Shown: in pieces, positions 11,701 to 19,621 of the stretch
Layout: each line of letters starts with the position of its first letter
Position numbering within the stretch: the stretch's first letter is position 1
Source: an uncultured Desulfovibrionaceae bacterium
Lineage (GTDB): Bacteria > Desulfobacterota > Desulfovibrionia > Desulfovibrionales > Desulfovibrionaceae
DNA: 64,000 nucleotides
NCBI GenBank assembly: GCA_944325195.1
Contig: CALUZB010000021.1
Span: forward strand, 50,593 to 114,592
Reading direction: 5' to 3'
The notes under the pieces: model-generated
Database searches by the model: none
Seen by the model: the letters and a program-made list of their open reading frames with translations, nothing else
Told to the model about the DNA's origin: nothing
Program-made: the position numbers and the translations under genes

Positions 11701-11977
11701 GATACAAACCCTCAGGGGCCGTTTGCATTGTGCGGAAAATAGCGTCGTTTCCGCCATTTTGTCCGGGCTGCAAATCGGTATTGTTTCCTTCCAGTCGCAA
11801 CATTAAAGTTGTAGTGCCAACCCTGCTGACACTCCATCTGTCCGGCGCGTCAAGCTGAACCACAACGCGTTCCCGGCCGGGCAAACTTGACCATTCCCAA
11901 CCGGCAGCCTGAGCAATGCCGGGAAAAATTGATGAACCAATCGACAAAATACTGAGTATCAGAACTAACCTGGCCAT
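8708..11977 (-). CDS. Large secreted TPR-repeat protein
   Basis: Protein of 1089 residues from the ATG at 11977. The frame is open 57 codons further upstream to a GTG, but this ATG is preferred because it opens straight into a signal peptide (MARLVLILSILSI... ending AQA). After cleavage come a beta-rich N-terminal domain of about 100 residues, then roughly 250 residues rich in Gln, Pro, Ala and Ser that look unstructured, then about 650 residues of tetratricopeptide-type repeats (for example YYWGDYFFEKENYQQAADQF and AREVYEEAVRRFPNHDAGLI). This layout suits an exported scaffold in the periplasm. It sits directly downstream of a sigma-54 activator on the same strand with a 229-base gap. No enzymatic motif is visible. 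The pathway is unknown; motility or envelope assembly are guesses only. Confidence 0.75.
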   Translation of the reverse strand: MARLVLILSILSIGSSIFPGIAQAAGWEWSSLPGRERVVVQLDAPDRWSVSRVGTTTLMLRLEGNNTDLQPGQNGGNDAIFRTMQTAPEGLYLLTNTNEFGYMVSRDGDNRVRIDLFNDPIGARWQPPAGAPENPVGLNMPGQADSPAGLDNGRENSVNAAPQAPRTQIDAIIQAQQQMSQPAMPEPGLPARQASADTPLAPPAEQVPAGSFTEANIAGSLQQVNRPGQASAPNGPTQQPGGYAQAGQESAPGNPTGSRAVQPADEQGARGQAGIQVQTPLSVEQSSVQQRQALNQPSTAGATSQAANGQSSVQQQVVRPVQSGSAQTSQPIRQRPRHTQAEEGDGYLVAPISPVAPFAGQDQGENVPARGETPGVPPAAGSPNFQEGKLIPLEENKDLVMRLPGPVEPDAQEPPVQYDEDGNPIEPPPSVAELIAEAQTSISAEHYEDALDLLSEAKLRPEITTQELEDVLYLISDATFGLGIDDIAAYGDKILGVSEEALNANLKSARAPSMLLRLGYVNLKMGNIQEAEAYFNLLKRNHPNDENIPLIYYYWGDYFFEKENYQQAADQFQYIVQNYPDSKFVREASVGLARSLYKLGYFDQAFQIVDYIERRWPRFYMEYPPILEMIGDAALNMGKLEDARNRYWLYYNLDPSGPDAPDMLTRIGDIYLQEKSTAAAREVYEEAVRRFPNHDAGLIAQMRLAEEGIYDAPSIGDMFSVFDRPYSELPYETYSRIVREHPDSKLAPLAQLKLAIWYLWNKRYTEALTEATTFAEKYPEHTLLPKAHEVALAAFSSLTADSVTDKEYDRILHAWDQFPIIQGQEEVIGGESRLALAYSEWSNQRSADALKTLEPFFRGTKDFSYGEPALNLALTILVDSGQWQAVADLYRKVEMWELTPDTQRQLDYSMALAAENLRNYDQATVLWDSLRNQTNMPPEQKVYMFYFLAKAAERNKDMEQAYYLGRDALQGLTGMAEENPDSADIPKIKDLLAMLMNITEGAGRITEALDWQQQYAKYVSEDSPDYLAMRYRLGQLYRQNGDRARWALVMQELVERDPNSLYGRMAASELRGSQLSNDINSFLPQGASM

Positions 11978-12206
11978 TTGCCTGTTGCCTCTGGCTTCAG
12001 CCGTGGAATTGTTCCAAGCAGGAATTTTCACATAAGACAGGACTCGACTCAATCGACTGAGAATCGGCCTAAGACGCGACAAATCTGTAAAAACCAACCC
12101 CAGCTCCTTCAAGTAAGCTGTATTTCCTGCTTTACTTATCACAAACACACCAAACGATTTGTTATTCCGTCCACAATCCTATGCAAAATAAAGGCCACTG
12201 TCTGGG

Positions 12207-13331
12207 CTAACAATCAATGGATAATTTTTTCAATTTCTCAATCAAGGTTGTTCGTTTAATTCCAAGCAATTCCGCCGCCTGGTTGCGCACGCCGTTGCAG
12301 GAACCAAGCGCTTCGGTCAAAAGCTTTGCTTCTATACTTTCCAAAAAATCTTTCAGATTTTGACTTTCCGCCTGCATGTCAGAAATACGCGGCCATCGGA
12401 ATAAGGCCGGATCTGTACTGACAGCCTGAACCATGCTTTCCGGGCGCCCTTGAGCAGGAATTTCCTGGCCCTTCGGTAAACGAGTACCGTCAACTGCATG
12501 CGTGATCAGACTTTTTTGCTCTATGGCTGCTTCGACCGGCGGCAACAGGCTTACATCTCCAACTTCATCCAGAATTTTTCTGGGGAGATCTTCAAGCCCC
12601 ACCGTATCGCCGTCAACCAGAATGCTGAGGCGCTCCATAAAATTTTCCAACTGGCGCACGTTACCCGGCCACGAATAGGCGGCCATGGCCCGCATTGCCA
12701 GGTCGTCAACCTTCAAGTTCCCCCGGTTTTTCTGTTTGCAGAATTTACTTAAAAAATGACTTACCAGAACCAGAATATCCCCACCGCGTTCCCGCAATGG
12801 GGGCAAATGCATAGGAATGACATTGAGACGATAATACAAATCTTCCCGGAACCGGCCCGCAAGCACTTCTTTTTCCAGATCTCTGTTGGTAGCGGCAACC
12901 AGACGCACGTCAACCTTGCGCGCCCCACTGCCGCCAACCCTCTCTATTTCCTTTTCCTGCAATACGCGTAGAATTTTAACCTGGAGAGAAAGGTCCATTT
13001 CGCCGATTTCGTCCAGAAACACCGTACCGCCGTCTCCCATCTCAAAACGGCCCGGCCTGGTGCGGATGGCATGGGTAAATGCCCCTTTCTCGTGCCCGAA
13101 CAATTCGCTTTCCAGCAGTTCTTTTGGAATGGCCCCACAATTTATAGGCACAAACGGTTTGTCCCGGCGCAATGAATTGGCGTGGAGAGCACGGACTATC
13201 AACTCTTTGCCCGTGCCCGATTCCCCGGTAACCAGCACAGTGCTATCCGTTGGGGCCACTTTTCTCAAAACCCTGAAGACTTCCTGTAATGACGTGCTTT
13301 GACCGATTATGCCGTCTGTTTTTATCGCCAT
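12207..13331 (-). CDS. Sigma-54-dependent activator lacking a receiver domain
   Basis: AAA+ enhancer-binding protein that remodels sigma-54 RNA polymerase. The start at 13331 has a strong GGGGGAG ribosome site 3 bases upstream; an earlier Met 23 codons up has none. From this start: Walker A GESGTGKE at 36-43, the sigma-54 contact loop reading GAFTHA at 83-88 (usual GAFTGA), Walker B VFLDEIG at 104-110, sensor region near 160-200, and a Fis-type helix-turn-helix at the C-terminus ([18 protein letters not shown]). There is essentially no N-terminal sensory or receiver domain, so activity must be set by expression, a partner protein or the AAA+ domain itself. The linker between AAA+ and HTH (about residues 260-335) is long and Pro/Gln-rich. 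The secreted TPR gene downstream is a plausible target or operon partner. Confidence 0.88.
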   Translation of the reverse strand: MAIKTDGIIGQSTSLQEVFRVLRKVAPTDSTVLVTGESGTGKELIVRALHANSLRRDKPFVPINCGAIPKELLESELFGHEKGAFTHAIRTRPGRFEMGDGGTVFLDEIGEMDLSLQVKILRVLQEKEIERVGGSGARKVDVRLVAATNRDLEKEVLAGRFREDLYYRLNVIPMHLPPLRERGGDILVLVSHFLSKFCKQKNRGNLKVDDLAMRAMAAYSWPGNVRQLENFMERLSILVDGDTVGLEDLPRKILDEVGDVSLLPPVEAAIEQKSLITHAVDGTRLPKGQEIPAQGRPESMVQAVSTDPALFRWPRISDMQAESQNLKDFLESIEAKLLTEALGSCNGVRNQAAELLGIKRTTLIEKLKKLSIDC

Positions 13332-13453
13332 CTCTCCCCCGGACTCCTTCTTGCGATCGTAAGTTATGGAGAGCCCGTCCGCTGACTTAAGCAACGGCAT
13401 CAGGGCTGGCTTCAGATAAATTCCATCTGACTATACCCATATCAACAACTATC

Positions 13454-13469
13454 TGTCAATAATCTGACA
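13454..13469. promoter_or_regulatory. Palindrome upstream of the sigma-54 activator gene
   Basis: TGTCA-N6-TGACA, with a further TTGTCAAT copy at about 13479-13486. It lies about 125 bases upstream of the activator start, in the gap before pgeF. It could be an operator or part of a promoter; no regulator can be named. Confidence 0.3.
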
Positions 13470-13515
13470 CAATTTAAACTTGTCAATAGTTTTCCATTTT
13501 TATTTTGAGAATACC

Positions 13516-14259
13516 TCAGCCGCCTATCCAGATAATGGAAGCCTGACGCCCGGTAACAGGCTTGTCGCGGCGGTAGGAAAAAAACAGCTCCGGATTTGCA
13601 TATGTGCAGATATCCAAACTGTAAATATTGTTAGGCGCAAGCCCGGCTTCATACAGTTGGTCACGGGTAAGCCGCCATAAATCCACTGTGCGGTCTCCCG
13701 GATTCCACCAGGGATTGAACTCCTGCCCCCACTCCCGGTCAAAATTCACAAATTCACTTTCAGCAGGTCCAAGGCTAGGGCCGCGCACCGCCGCCAATTC
13801 GCATGGGCAAAGCGAATAATGTTGGCAAATTTCAGCAACAGCCTTTTTTATAAATCCTATCCGATTGCCCTTCCAGCCAACATGTAAAGCGGCCACATGC
13901 CTGCCATAAATTGAAGTAAGTAAAACTGGTTGGCAGTCTGCGGTTTTGATCAATAACCCCAAACCAGGTTGTCTGGTGGCCAGGCCATCTGCTGAGACAA
14001 GTGAGGGGTTGTTAAGCGGGGTTGCTTGCGCGTCCAGCACCAACTTATCTCCGTGAACCTGGTTTACCTCAGCCCATGCTGCAATATTAAGCCCCTGCAA
14101 CAGCATACTGCGGTTTTCCAGTACAGCCGAAGCCTTATCGCCTACATTGAAGGCAATATTGCCTTGCCCGTAAGGACCACCAGAACAACCTTCTTGTCTG
14201 GTTTGAAAAATACAGCTAACATGTGGTATATTAGGAAAAGAGAAAGAAATAAATTGCAT
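13516..14259 (-). CDS. pgeF: Laccase-domain purine nucleoside phosphorylase / peptidoglycan editing factor
   Basis: 247-residue member of the YfiH/PgeF (DUF152) family, whose members cleave purine nucleosides and, in E. coli, prevent misincorporation into peptidoglycan stems. The metal-site residues of the family are present: H69 in NQVHGD, C109 in TADCQPV and H126 in ALHVGWKG. The family-typical C-terminus FFSYRRD...TGRQASIIW is intact. The N-terminus (MQFISFSFPNIPHVSCIFQT) aligns with family starts, so the ATG at 14259 is right. No Shine-Dalgarno precedes it; instead a perfect TATAAT sits 6 bases upstream, which points to a leaderless message. The gene is divergent from, and its promoter overlaps, the acetyltransferase gene. 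Confidence 0.92.
   Translation of the reverse strand: MQFISFSFPNIPHVSCIFQTRQEGCSGGPYGQGNIAFNVGDKASAVLENRSMLLQGLNIAAWAEVNQVHGDKLVLDAQATPLNNPSLVSADGLATRQPGLGLLIKTADCQPVLLTSIYGRHVAALHVGWKGNRIGFIKKAVAEICQHYSLCPCELAAVRGPSLGPAESEFVNFDREWGQEFNPWWNPGDRTVDLWRLTRDQLYEAGLAPNNIYSLDICTYANPELFFSYRRDKPVTGRQASIIWIGG
14203..14232 (+). promoter_or_regulatory. Promoter for the YjaB-like acetyltransferase
   Basis: -35 TTGAAA (14203-14208), 18-bp spacer, extended -10 TGG-TATATT (14227-14232). It lies inside the first codons of pgeF on the other strand. Confidence 0.6.
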
Positions 14260-14265
14260 GGAAAA

Positions 14266-14294
14266 ATTATACCAGGAGCTACAAATGAGTACAA
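14266..14294 (-). promoter_or_regulatory. Promoter for pgeF, predicted leaderless start
   Basis: On the minus strand: -35-like TTGTAC (14294-14289), 17-bp spacer, extended -10 TGG-TATAAT (14271-14266). The -10 ends 6 bases before the pgeF ATG, so the expected transcription start falls on or next to that ATG. The promoter lies over the acetyltransferase ribosome site and first codons. Confidence 0.6.
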
Positions 14295-14803
14295 GCTTTG
14301 AAATAGTTCCCTACACCCGAAATTTTCATCCTGATTTGCTGGACATTTGGCATCGTGGGGTAAAAAAGACCCATACATTTTTAAGTGAACAGGATTTTAT
14401 CTTTTATAAACACATAGTCGATAAAGAGGCTCTGCCCAATATAGAAGTTTGGATCGCATTAAATATGCAAATGCACCCGCTGGGCTTTGTGGGAGTGAAT
14501 GGAAAGCATATTGAAATGTTGTTTGTTGACCCGGACATTCACCGTCAGGGAGTGGGAACCGCTCTGCTGAACTTTGTTATCAGAACAAAAGGCTGCATAA
14601 CTGTTGATGTCAACGAACAGAATTCACAAGCAAGAGCTTTTTATAAGAGATATGGGTTTATTGAAAAAGGACGGGCAGAGACCGATGATCGGGGCAAGCC
14701 ATATCCGCTTATTCAGCTTGAACTGGCTGATTGCGCGGAGAAACAGCGCTCTCTTTGGAAGTATTACAATGAATGGGCTGTAAGGCTCAGCCGTTGTAGC
14801 TGA
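14285..14803 (+). CDS. GNAT-family N-acetyltransferase, YjaB-like
   Basis: 172-residue acetyl-CoA-dependent acetyltransferase. The start at 14285 is chosen for AGGAG 6 bases upstream; the frame extends 9 codons further but with no ribosome site. GNAT motif A is clear (VDPDIHRQGVGTALL, pantetheine/pyrophosphate loop R-Q-G-V-G-T), followed by motif B (VNEQNSQARAFYKRYGF) and the YjaB-typical ending DDRGKPYPLIQLEL. A C-terminal tail of about 25 residues exceeds the usual YjaB length. The substrate is unknown. The gene is head-to-head with pgeF with only 25 bases between the two start codons. Confidence 0.85.
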   Translation: MSTSFEIVPYTRNFHPDLLDIWHRGVKKTHTFLSEQDFIFYKHIVDKEALPNIEVWIALNMQMHPLGFVGVNGKHIEMLFVDPDIHRQGVGTALLNFVIRTKGCITVDVNEQNSQARAFYKRYGFIEKGRAETDDRGKPYPLIQLELADCAEKQRSLWKYYNEWAVRLSRCS

Positions 14804-14913
14804 AGTTAAATCAGCTCCTGTAAACTCCGCCGCGATAATCCGCGTTGGCTGAAATATTTACAAAAAAAAAGCTTGCCAAGCTTGTGATAAAGTATTAGTA
14901 AGAACTGCTCCAA

Positions 14914-14999
14914 GCCGAGGTGGTGGAACTGGTAGACACACTATCTTGAGGGGGTAGCGGGTTACACCCGTGCGGGTTCGAGTCCCGCCCTCGGCACCA
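14914..14999 (+). tRNA. leu tRNA: tRNA-Leu (anticodon GAG), CCA encoded
   Basis: The acceptor stem GCCGAGG pairs with CCTCGGC, followed by discriminator A and encoded CCA (14997-14999). The D-arm GGTGGAACTGGTAGACAC, anticodon loop TTGAGGG with anticodon GAG, a long class-II variable arm (GGGTTACACCC) and T-loop GGGTTCGAGTCCC are all in place. A possible promoter with -35 TTGCCA (14873-14878) and a poor -10 (TAGTAA, 14896-14901) lies just upstream. Confidence 0.97.
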
Positions 15000-15006
15000 G
15001 AATTTC

Positions 15007-15043
15007 AGGGTTATAACTTAACAGGTTGTAACCCTTTCTTTTT
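15007..15043 (+). terminator. Rho-independent terminator after tRNA-Leu
   Basis: 11-bp stem AGGGTTATAAC / GTTGTAACCCT (one G-T pair), 7-nt loop, then TTCTTTTT. Placed 8 bases after the tRNA CCA. Confidence 0.85.
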
Positions 15044-15310
15044 AAGCAAAAGGCACAGCCAGTAAACTTTACCAATTGGTGCCGACCAAAACACTAACTT
15101 TAGCCCGCTCCCAACAACCCGAAGTCGCAAGTTCACACCAGCACTGAACGGTGCACATAGCTATCGGTTTTCAGGAATGGAAACGGCCTCCCACCTCATG
15201 CTTGTAACGAATTAAGTCAAATTGAGTAAGATACCTAAAAATGCAGGACTGTAAACAATGAACCTGTTCCTTCTAAAAACGTAAGTTGGAGCGTATCTGG
15301 CAGTTACATC

Positions 15311-15589
15311 TCATATACGTTCCAGCGCACCAAGCATAAATGCTAATTTCTGATCACGCGAGCGACATTTCACCCGCAATTCTATTTTAACGGCTTCACT
15401 CCGATTCTTGCACGCCATACTCCCCAACAGACGCACAGGCCTGCGCCCGGACGTGTAGCGAGCACCGCCTGGAAGCAAGCCATTGTGCTGTGCAAGGCGT
15501 CTTTGCATGTCTTTTGTTATACCGCAATAAAGCGTACCGTCCGCGCATTCCAGCAAATAGACATGCCAGGGGGAATTATCCATAGTCAT
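15311..15589 (-). CDS. GIY-YIG domain nuclease, YhbQ/UPF0213 type
   Basis: 92-residue single-domain GIY-YIG protein. The signature is WHVYLLEC...TLYCGIT near residues 8-25, then R30 in QRRLAQH and E65 in RSEAVKIELRVK, as in the YhbQ-like group of small stand-alone GIY-YIG proteins. The start at 15589 has GAGGA about 7 bases upstream. Such proteins are probably structure-specific DNA endonucleases, but the cellular role is not established. It sits in a cluster of small accessory genes next to tRNA-Leu. Confidence 0.85.
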   Translation of the reverse strand: MTMDNSPWHVYLLECADGTLYCGITKDMQRRLAQHNGLLPGGARYTSGRRPVRLLGSMACKNRSEAVKIELRVKCRSRDQKLAFMLGALERI

Positions 15590-15762
15590 AACGCATTCCT
15601 CACAACATCATTAGCTGAAATGTTCAAATGACACTACCAAATAACAGATGATTTGGTAGTCGAGAAAAACATAGACTGACTTCACTACGCCCGCATCAGT
15701 CGCCCGACATACAATCCTTTACCCATCTACCGTATATTATCCGGCAATGGGTAATTGGCGCA

Positions 15763-16017
15763 TTATTTACGCATGGCTTTATCCGCTTCAGCAACCATTG
15801 CGTCAACCATTTCACCAGGACTAACCCGCAACGCATCAGCAAGCTGAACCAGCATATCCAGGTTCGGCACACTTCGTCCCCCTTCAAGTGCGGAAATGAA
15901 CCCTTTGCTTACACCAACACTATCAGCAAGTTGCTGTTGAGACAGCCCTGCCAGATGCCTGTAACATTTAATGATGCCCGGCATAAAGCGGCGAGCGATT
16001 TTTTCTTCATTTTCCAT
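15763..16017 (-). CDS. XRE-family HTH transcriptional regulator
   Basis: 84 residues, essentially one Cro/C1-type helix-turn-helix: LSQQQLADSVGVSKGFISAL with conserved EGGRSVPNLDML following. The size and layout resemble phage repressors and restriction-modification controller (C) proteins. An array of GAGTA/TACTC half-sites lies 30-70 bases upstream of its start, consistent with autoregulation and with control of the divergent methyltransferase remnant. It could be a leftover of a mobile element or restriction-modification locus. Confidence 0.85.
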   Translation of the reverse strand: MENEEKIARRFMPGIIKCYRHLAGLSQQQLADSVGVSKGFISALEGGRSVPNLDMLVQLADALRVSPGEMVDAMVAEADKAMRK

Positions 16018-16049
16018 CCCACCACTTTAACGCTTGATTTTTCTTTTCT

Positions 16050-16088
16050 GAGTATCTATAGCTACTCAGAGTAAAGTCATAGCTACTC
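16050..16088. promoter_or_regulatory. Operator array between XRE gene and methyltransferase remnant
   Basis: Four alternating half-sites: GAGTA 16050-16054, TACTC 16063-16067, GAGTA 16069-16073, TACTC 16084-16088. The middle pair forms a perfect 11-base palindrome, TACTC-A-GAGTA. ATAGCTACTC occurs twice with 21-bp (two helical turns) spacing, at 16058 and 16079. It is probably bound by the neighbouring XRE protein. Confidence 0.6.
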
Positions 16089-16127
16089 GCGATATAAGAT
16101 TTAACACTCATTCAAACAGATATATCT

Positions 16128-16286
16128 ATGCCATCAACCATCCAATTTGGACGAAGCACCCGAAAAGCGATTGTGGTGGCAATCAGGCGTTATCTTCCGG
16201 CTCATGCGGAAATTATTGAGCTCTCCTGCGGCAGAGGACATCTGGTTGATGAGCTGAGCAAGCTCGGCTACTCCGCAACTCACTGA
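16128..16286 (+). pseudogene. Truncated SAM-dependent methyltransferase N-terminus
   Basis: A 52-codon frame whose product ends just after a class-I methyltransferase motif I (IIELSCGRGHLVDELSKLGY). Intact families continue for another 150 or more residues; here a stop follows and no continuation was seen in the 87 bases before the next gene. It has no good ribosome site. It most likely is the remnant of a methyltransferase gene divergent from the XRE regulator, although a short expressed peptide cannot be ruled out. Confidence 0.45.
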
Positions 16287-16373
16287 TGGTTTTCCTAGCG
16301 GGATTAAAAATTTATATCCCTCTGTAGTAGGAATTTAACTCTAAACCTAACCTATAAATTAAGGAGAAAAGTT

Positions 16374-16760
16374 ATGGATGAAAATAGTCTGGAGAATCAA
16401 AGCCCAAAGCAGTTCGAGCAAATGAAGAGAGCTTTGCTCTTGTACGTAATTGTTTCGGTAATATTTACCTTGATTTTCGCTATAGCCGCCAAAGACACTA
16501 TAAAGTCAGGGCATAAGCTCATTTATGTTACATTTTGGATGAGGTGCGGTCTTTTTATCTTTGGTCCCATTGGAGGTACTGTGGGCATGTGCATTGGGCG
16601 CTTGCTTCGTGACTGGGTGCACCCTAGTTTTATTATGACTTCCGGGGGAATGACTGGCCTCGTCAAAGCCAAGCTATTTTGGGCAATAGGTCCTCAGACA
16701 ATCGGCCTGTTTATTGGAGAGTTTGTCACGATGGGAATATTTCTTACTCTGGCTGCGTGA
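16374..16760 (+). CDS. Small membrane protein of unknown function
   Basis: 128 residues with a good AAGGAG site 7 bases before the ATG. About four hydrophobic stretches are visible: residues 23-42 (LLLYVIVSVIFTLIFAIA), 52-80 with several glycines (IFGPIGGTVGMCIG), a short segment near 90, and 104-127. The N-terminal 20 residues are charged. I do not recognise the family. It stands alone between the methyltransferase remnant and a hairpin-rich gap before mreB. Confidence 0.6.
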   Translation: MDENSLENQSPKQFEQMKRALLLYVIVSVIFTLIFAIAAKDTIKSGHKLIYVTFWMRCGLFIFGPIGGTVGMCIGRLLRDWVHPSFIMTSGGMTGLVKAKLFWAIGPQTIGLFIGEFVTMGIFLTLAA

Positions 16761-16795
16761 CATACTGATTGGAGCCTAAATTAGAATTCCTAGGG

Positions 16796-16883
16796 TTTTG
16801 CTTAACCTTACGGCAATACAGACATCTGCGGAAGCTCCGCATCTGCATCGGGGCTTTCCGCAGCAAATACGCCGTAAGCAAAA
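16796..16883. repeat. Nested inverted-repeat element upstream of mreB
   Basis: Nested stems in a gene-free stretch of 314 bases: CTTACGGC 16807-16814 with GCCGTAAG 16871-16878, enclosing CTGCGGAA 16826-16833 with TTCCGCAG 16856-16863; a small TGCGGA-AGC-TCCGCA hairpin competes inside. TTTTGCTTA at 16796 matches TAAGCAAAA at 16875-16883, offset by six bases, as if the element had been altered. It could be a structured RNA, a small non-autonomous element or an intergenic repeat. The rest of the gap, to 17074, shows only a possible TATATT -10 (16929-16934) without a good -35. Confidence 0.5.
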
Positions 16884-17029
16884 TATTCTCTTGCTCCTAA
16901 AAAAGACTAGAAAAGAAAAAACAAAAAGTATATTATGCACCCTGTTTGTGGAGCCTGTCGGCTGAACACTTGAAAGCTGGGGTTTCCCGGCATATCCGGT
17001 CAAGCTGACTCGGCATAGTATTTATTTGA

Positions 17030-18115
<1,086 letters not shown>

Positions 18116-18141
18116 GCAATGTTTAAGGCCATGCTGTTCAG

Positions 18142-19134
18142 ATGACGCTCAAACGTGCCTTCATACTCCTGGTATTAGGCCTGTTTGTCTATCTTGGCCT
18201 TTACACCTGGAATGAACGAACCGGCTGCCTGGACACCCTTGCGGAAAACACAGGCCTTGAGGTCATCGGAATTATCCTGTCCCCTGTTGATTGGTTGGCA
18301 ACCGGGGTTTCGGATACTTGGAACCGTTATGTAGACCTGGTCAATGTGCGCGAGGAACGCGATGTTCTTGCCGAGCGCCTGGAAAATGCTACTGCTGTTA
18401 TCAACACGCTGCAAGAAGACAAAAGAGAATTGAAGCGGCTGCGGGAATTGATGAGCTTTTCCCCGCCCCCAAACTGGACTCCTATCGGCGCCAGAGTCAT
18501 CGGTGTACGCGTCGGCCCGCAAGCAGCGCTTAATTCAATAATTCTGGACAAGGGCTTTTCCAATGGGGCCCTGCCCGGCACTCCGGCAGTAACAAAACAA
18601 GGAGTGGTTGGTCAGGTGTTGCGCTCCAGCCCTCATTTTTCTACAGTGCTCTTGGTCAATGACCCGTCCTGCCGAATTGCAGTAGTCAGTCAGGACACAC
18701 GCTTTCCCGGCATCATCAGCGGACAGGGAGCCGGTAAACCGTTAACGGTATATTACGTCCCACCCAACGCCCAAGTTAAGATTGGAGAATACCTGGTTAC
18801 TTCAGGGTTGGACGGACTGTTTCCCAAAGGCGTTCCCGTGGCCTGGGTGGAAAGTGCCCAACCTTCCGATACATCCCCCTTTCAAGCGGTTACGGCCTGG
18901 CCGTTGGCGCCTTTAAACGAACTTGAAGAGGTGCTGCTTCTGCAGCCAGCTGCTGGGCGCAAGGAAAACCCATTTAACCGGTTTTCGGACGAGCTGGCTT
19001 TCCCGCCCCCAGAAACGCCGGAAATATTTAAGCAACCGGTTTTGCCTTTAAACGCCGTCCCATCTCCTGATCGCTCCATTAGTTCAAAGCCGCCAATGGA
19101 TATTCAGCCGTCACTACCGAGAACAGTAAACTAG
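18142..19134 (+). CDS. mreC: Rod shape-determining protein MreC
   Basis: 330-residue elongasome protein: short cytosolic start, one transmembrane helix (residues 5-21), a coiled coil near 70-105 (REERDVLAERLENA), then the MreC beta-barrel domains with GVVGQVLRSSPHFSTVLLVND and VTSGLDGLFPKGVPVAWV. The last 80 residues are Pro-rich and extra to the core fold. It lies 26 bases after mreB. It links MreB filaments to PBP2 in the periplasm. Confidence 0.95.
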   Translation: MTLKRAFILLVLGLFVYLGLYTWNERTGCLDTLAENTGLEVIGIILSPVDWLATGVSDTWNRYVDLVNVREERDVLAERLENATAVINTLQEDKRELKRLRELMSFSPPPNWTPIGARVIGVRVGPQAALNSIILDKGFSNGALPGTPAVTKQGVVGQVLRSSPHFSTVLLVNDPSCRIAVVSQDTRFPGIISGQGAGKPLTVYYVPPNAQVKIGEYLVTSGLDGLFPKGVPVAWVESAQPSDTSPFQAVTAWPLAPLNELEEVLLLQPAAGRKENPFNRFSDELAFPPPETPEIFKQPVLPLNAVPSPDRSISSKPPMDIQPSLPRTVN

Positions 19135-19147
19135 GACGGTCCCGAAC

Positions 19148-19621
19148 ATGCAACTGACCCAAAATATCGCCTGGTGGGTTGCTTTTTTCCTGCTGGGAAT
19201 ATTGGCGCAAAGCGTTTTGTCCGGCATTGACTTCCTGCTGATTGGAGTGATAATTGCATTACAGGAACGACGCCCGGTTCAATTGACCTGGGTTATCCTG
19301 GTAGCTATTTTACTTCAGGAGGGAGTCGGCACCCTTCCTTTCGGCTCAGCTCTGCTTTTCTACACCTTTGCAGTAATTGTTTTTTACGGCGGCCGGGCGC
19401 TGTTTGAAGCGGAAAACTTTATTTTCATTTTCCTTGTTTCATCGCTTATGGGGCTGTTACATTTCGTCTTCACGTTCGCCATAGCCGATTTGCACAACTT
19501 ACAGATAAACCTCACCAGGCTGGGAGTGGAGAGCGTAATCCAGGCCCTGATGATTCCACCTTTATGGGGACTTGCGCATTTCTTGAGAGGGAAGGAAAAA
19601 CAAGATGAAAATCGAGCTTGA
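19148..19621 (+). CDS. mreD: Rod shape-determining membrane protein MreD
   Basis: 157 residues, nearly all hydrophobic with five or six membrane segments, as expected for MreD. Identity rests on position between mreC and mrdA, on topology and on size, because the family diverges strongly. Its end overlaps the mrdA start by 17 bases, suggesting translational coupling. Confidence 0.88.
   Translation: MQLTQNIAWWVAFFLLGILAQSVLSGIDFLLIGVIIALQERRPVQLTWVILVAILLQEGVGTLPFGSALLFYTFAVIVFYGGRALFEAENFIFIFLVSSLMGLLHFVFTFAIADLHNLQINLTRLGVESVIQALMIPPLWGLAHFLRGKEKQDENRA

Noticed and set aside
15077..15085. A 9-base inverted copy of the tRNA-Leu 3' end (TGGTGCCGA), possibly an attachment-site remnant.
   Set aside because: Too short, in inverted orientation, and no integrase gene is present; chance is likely.
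16800..16880. An integron attC-like site, since GCTTAAC fits the RYYYAAC core and a hairpin follows.
   Set aside because: The opposite end lacks the GTTRRRY core and there is no integrase or cassette array nearby.
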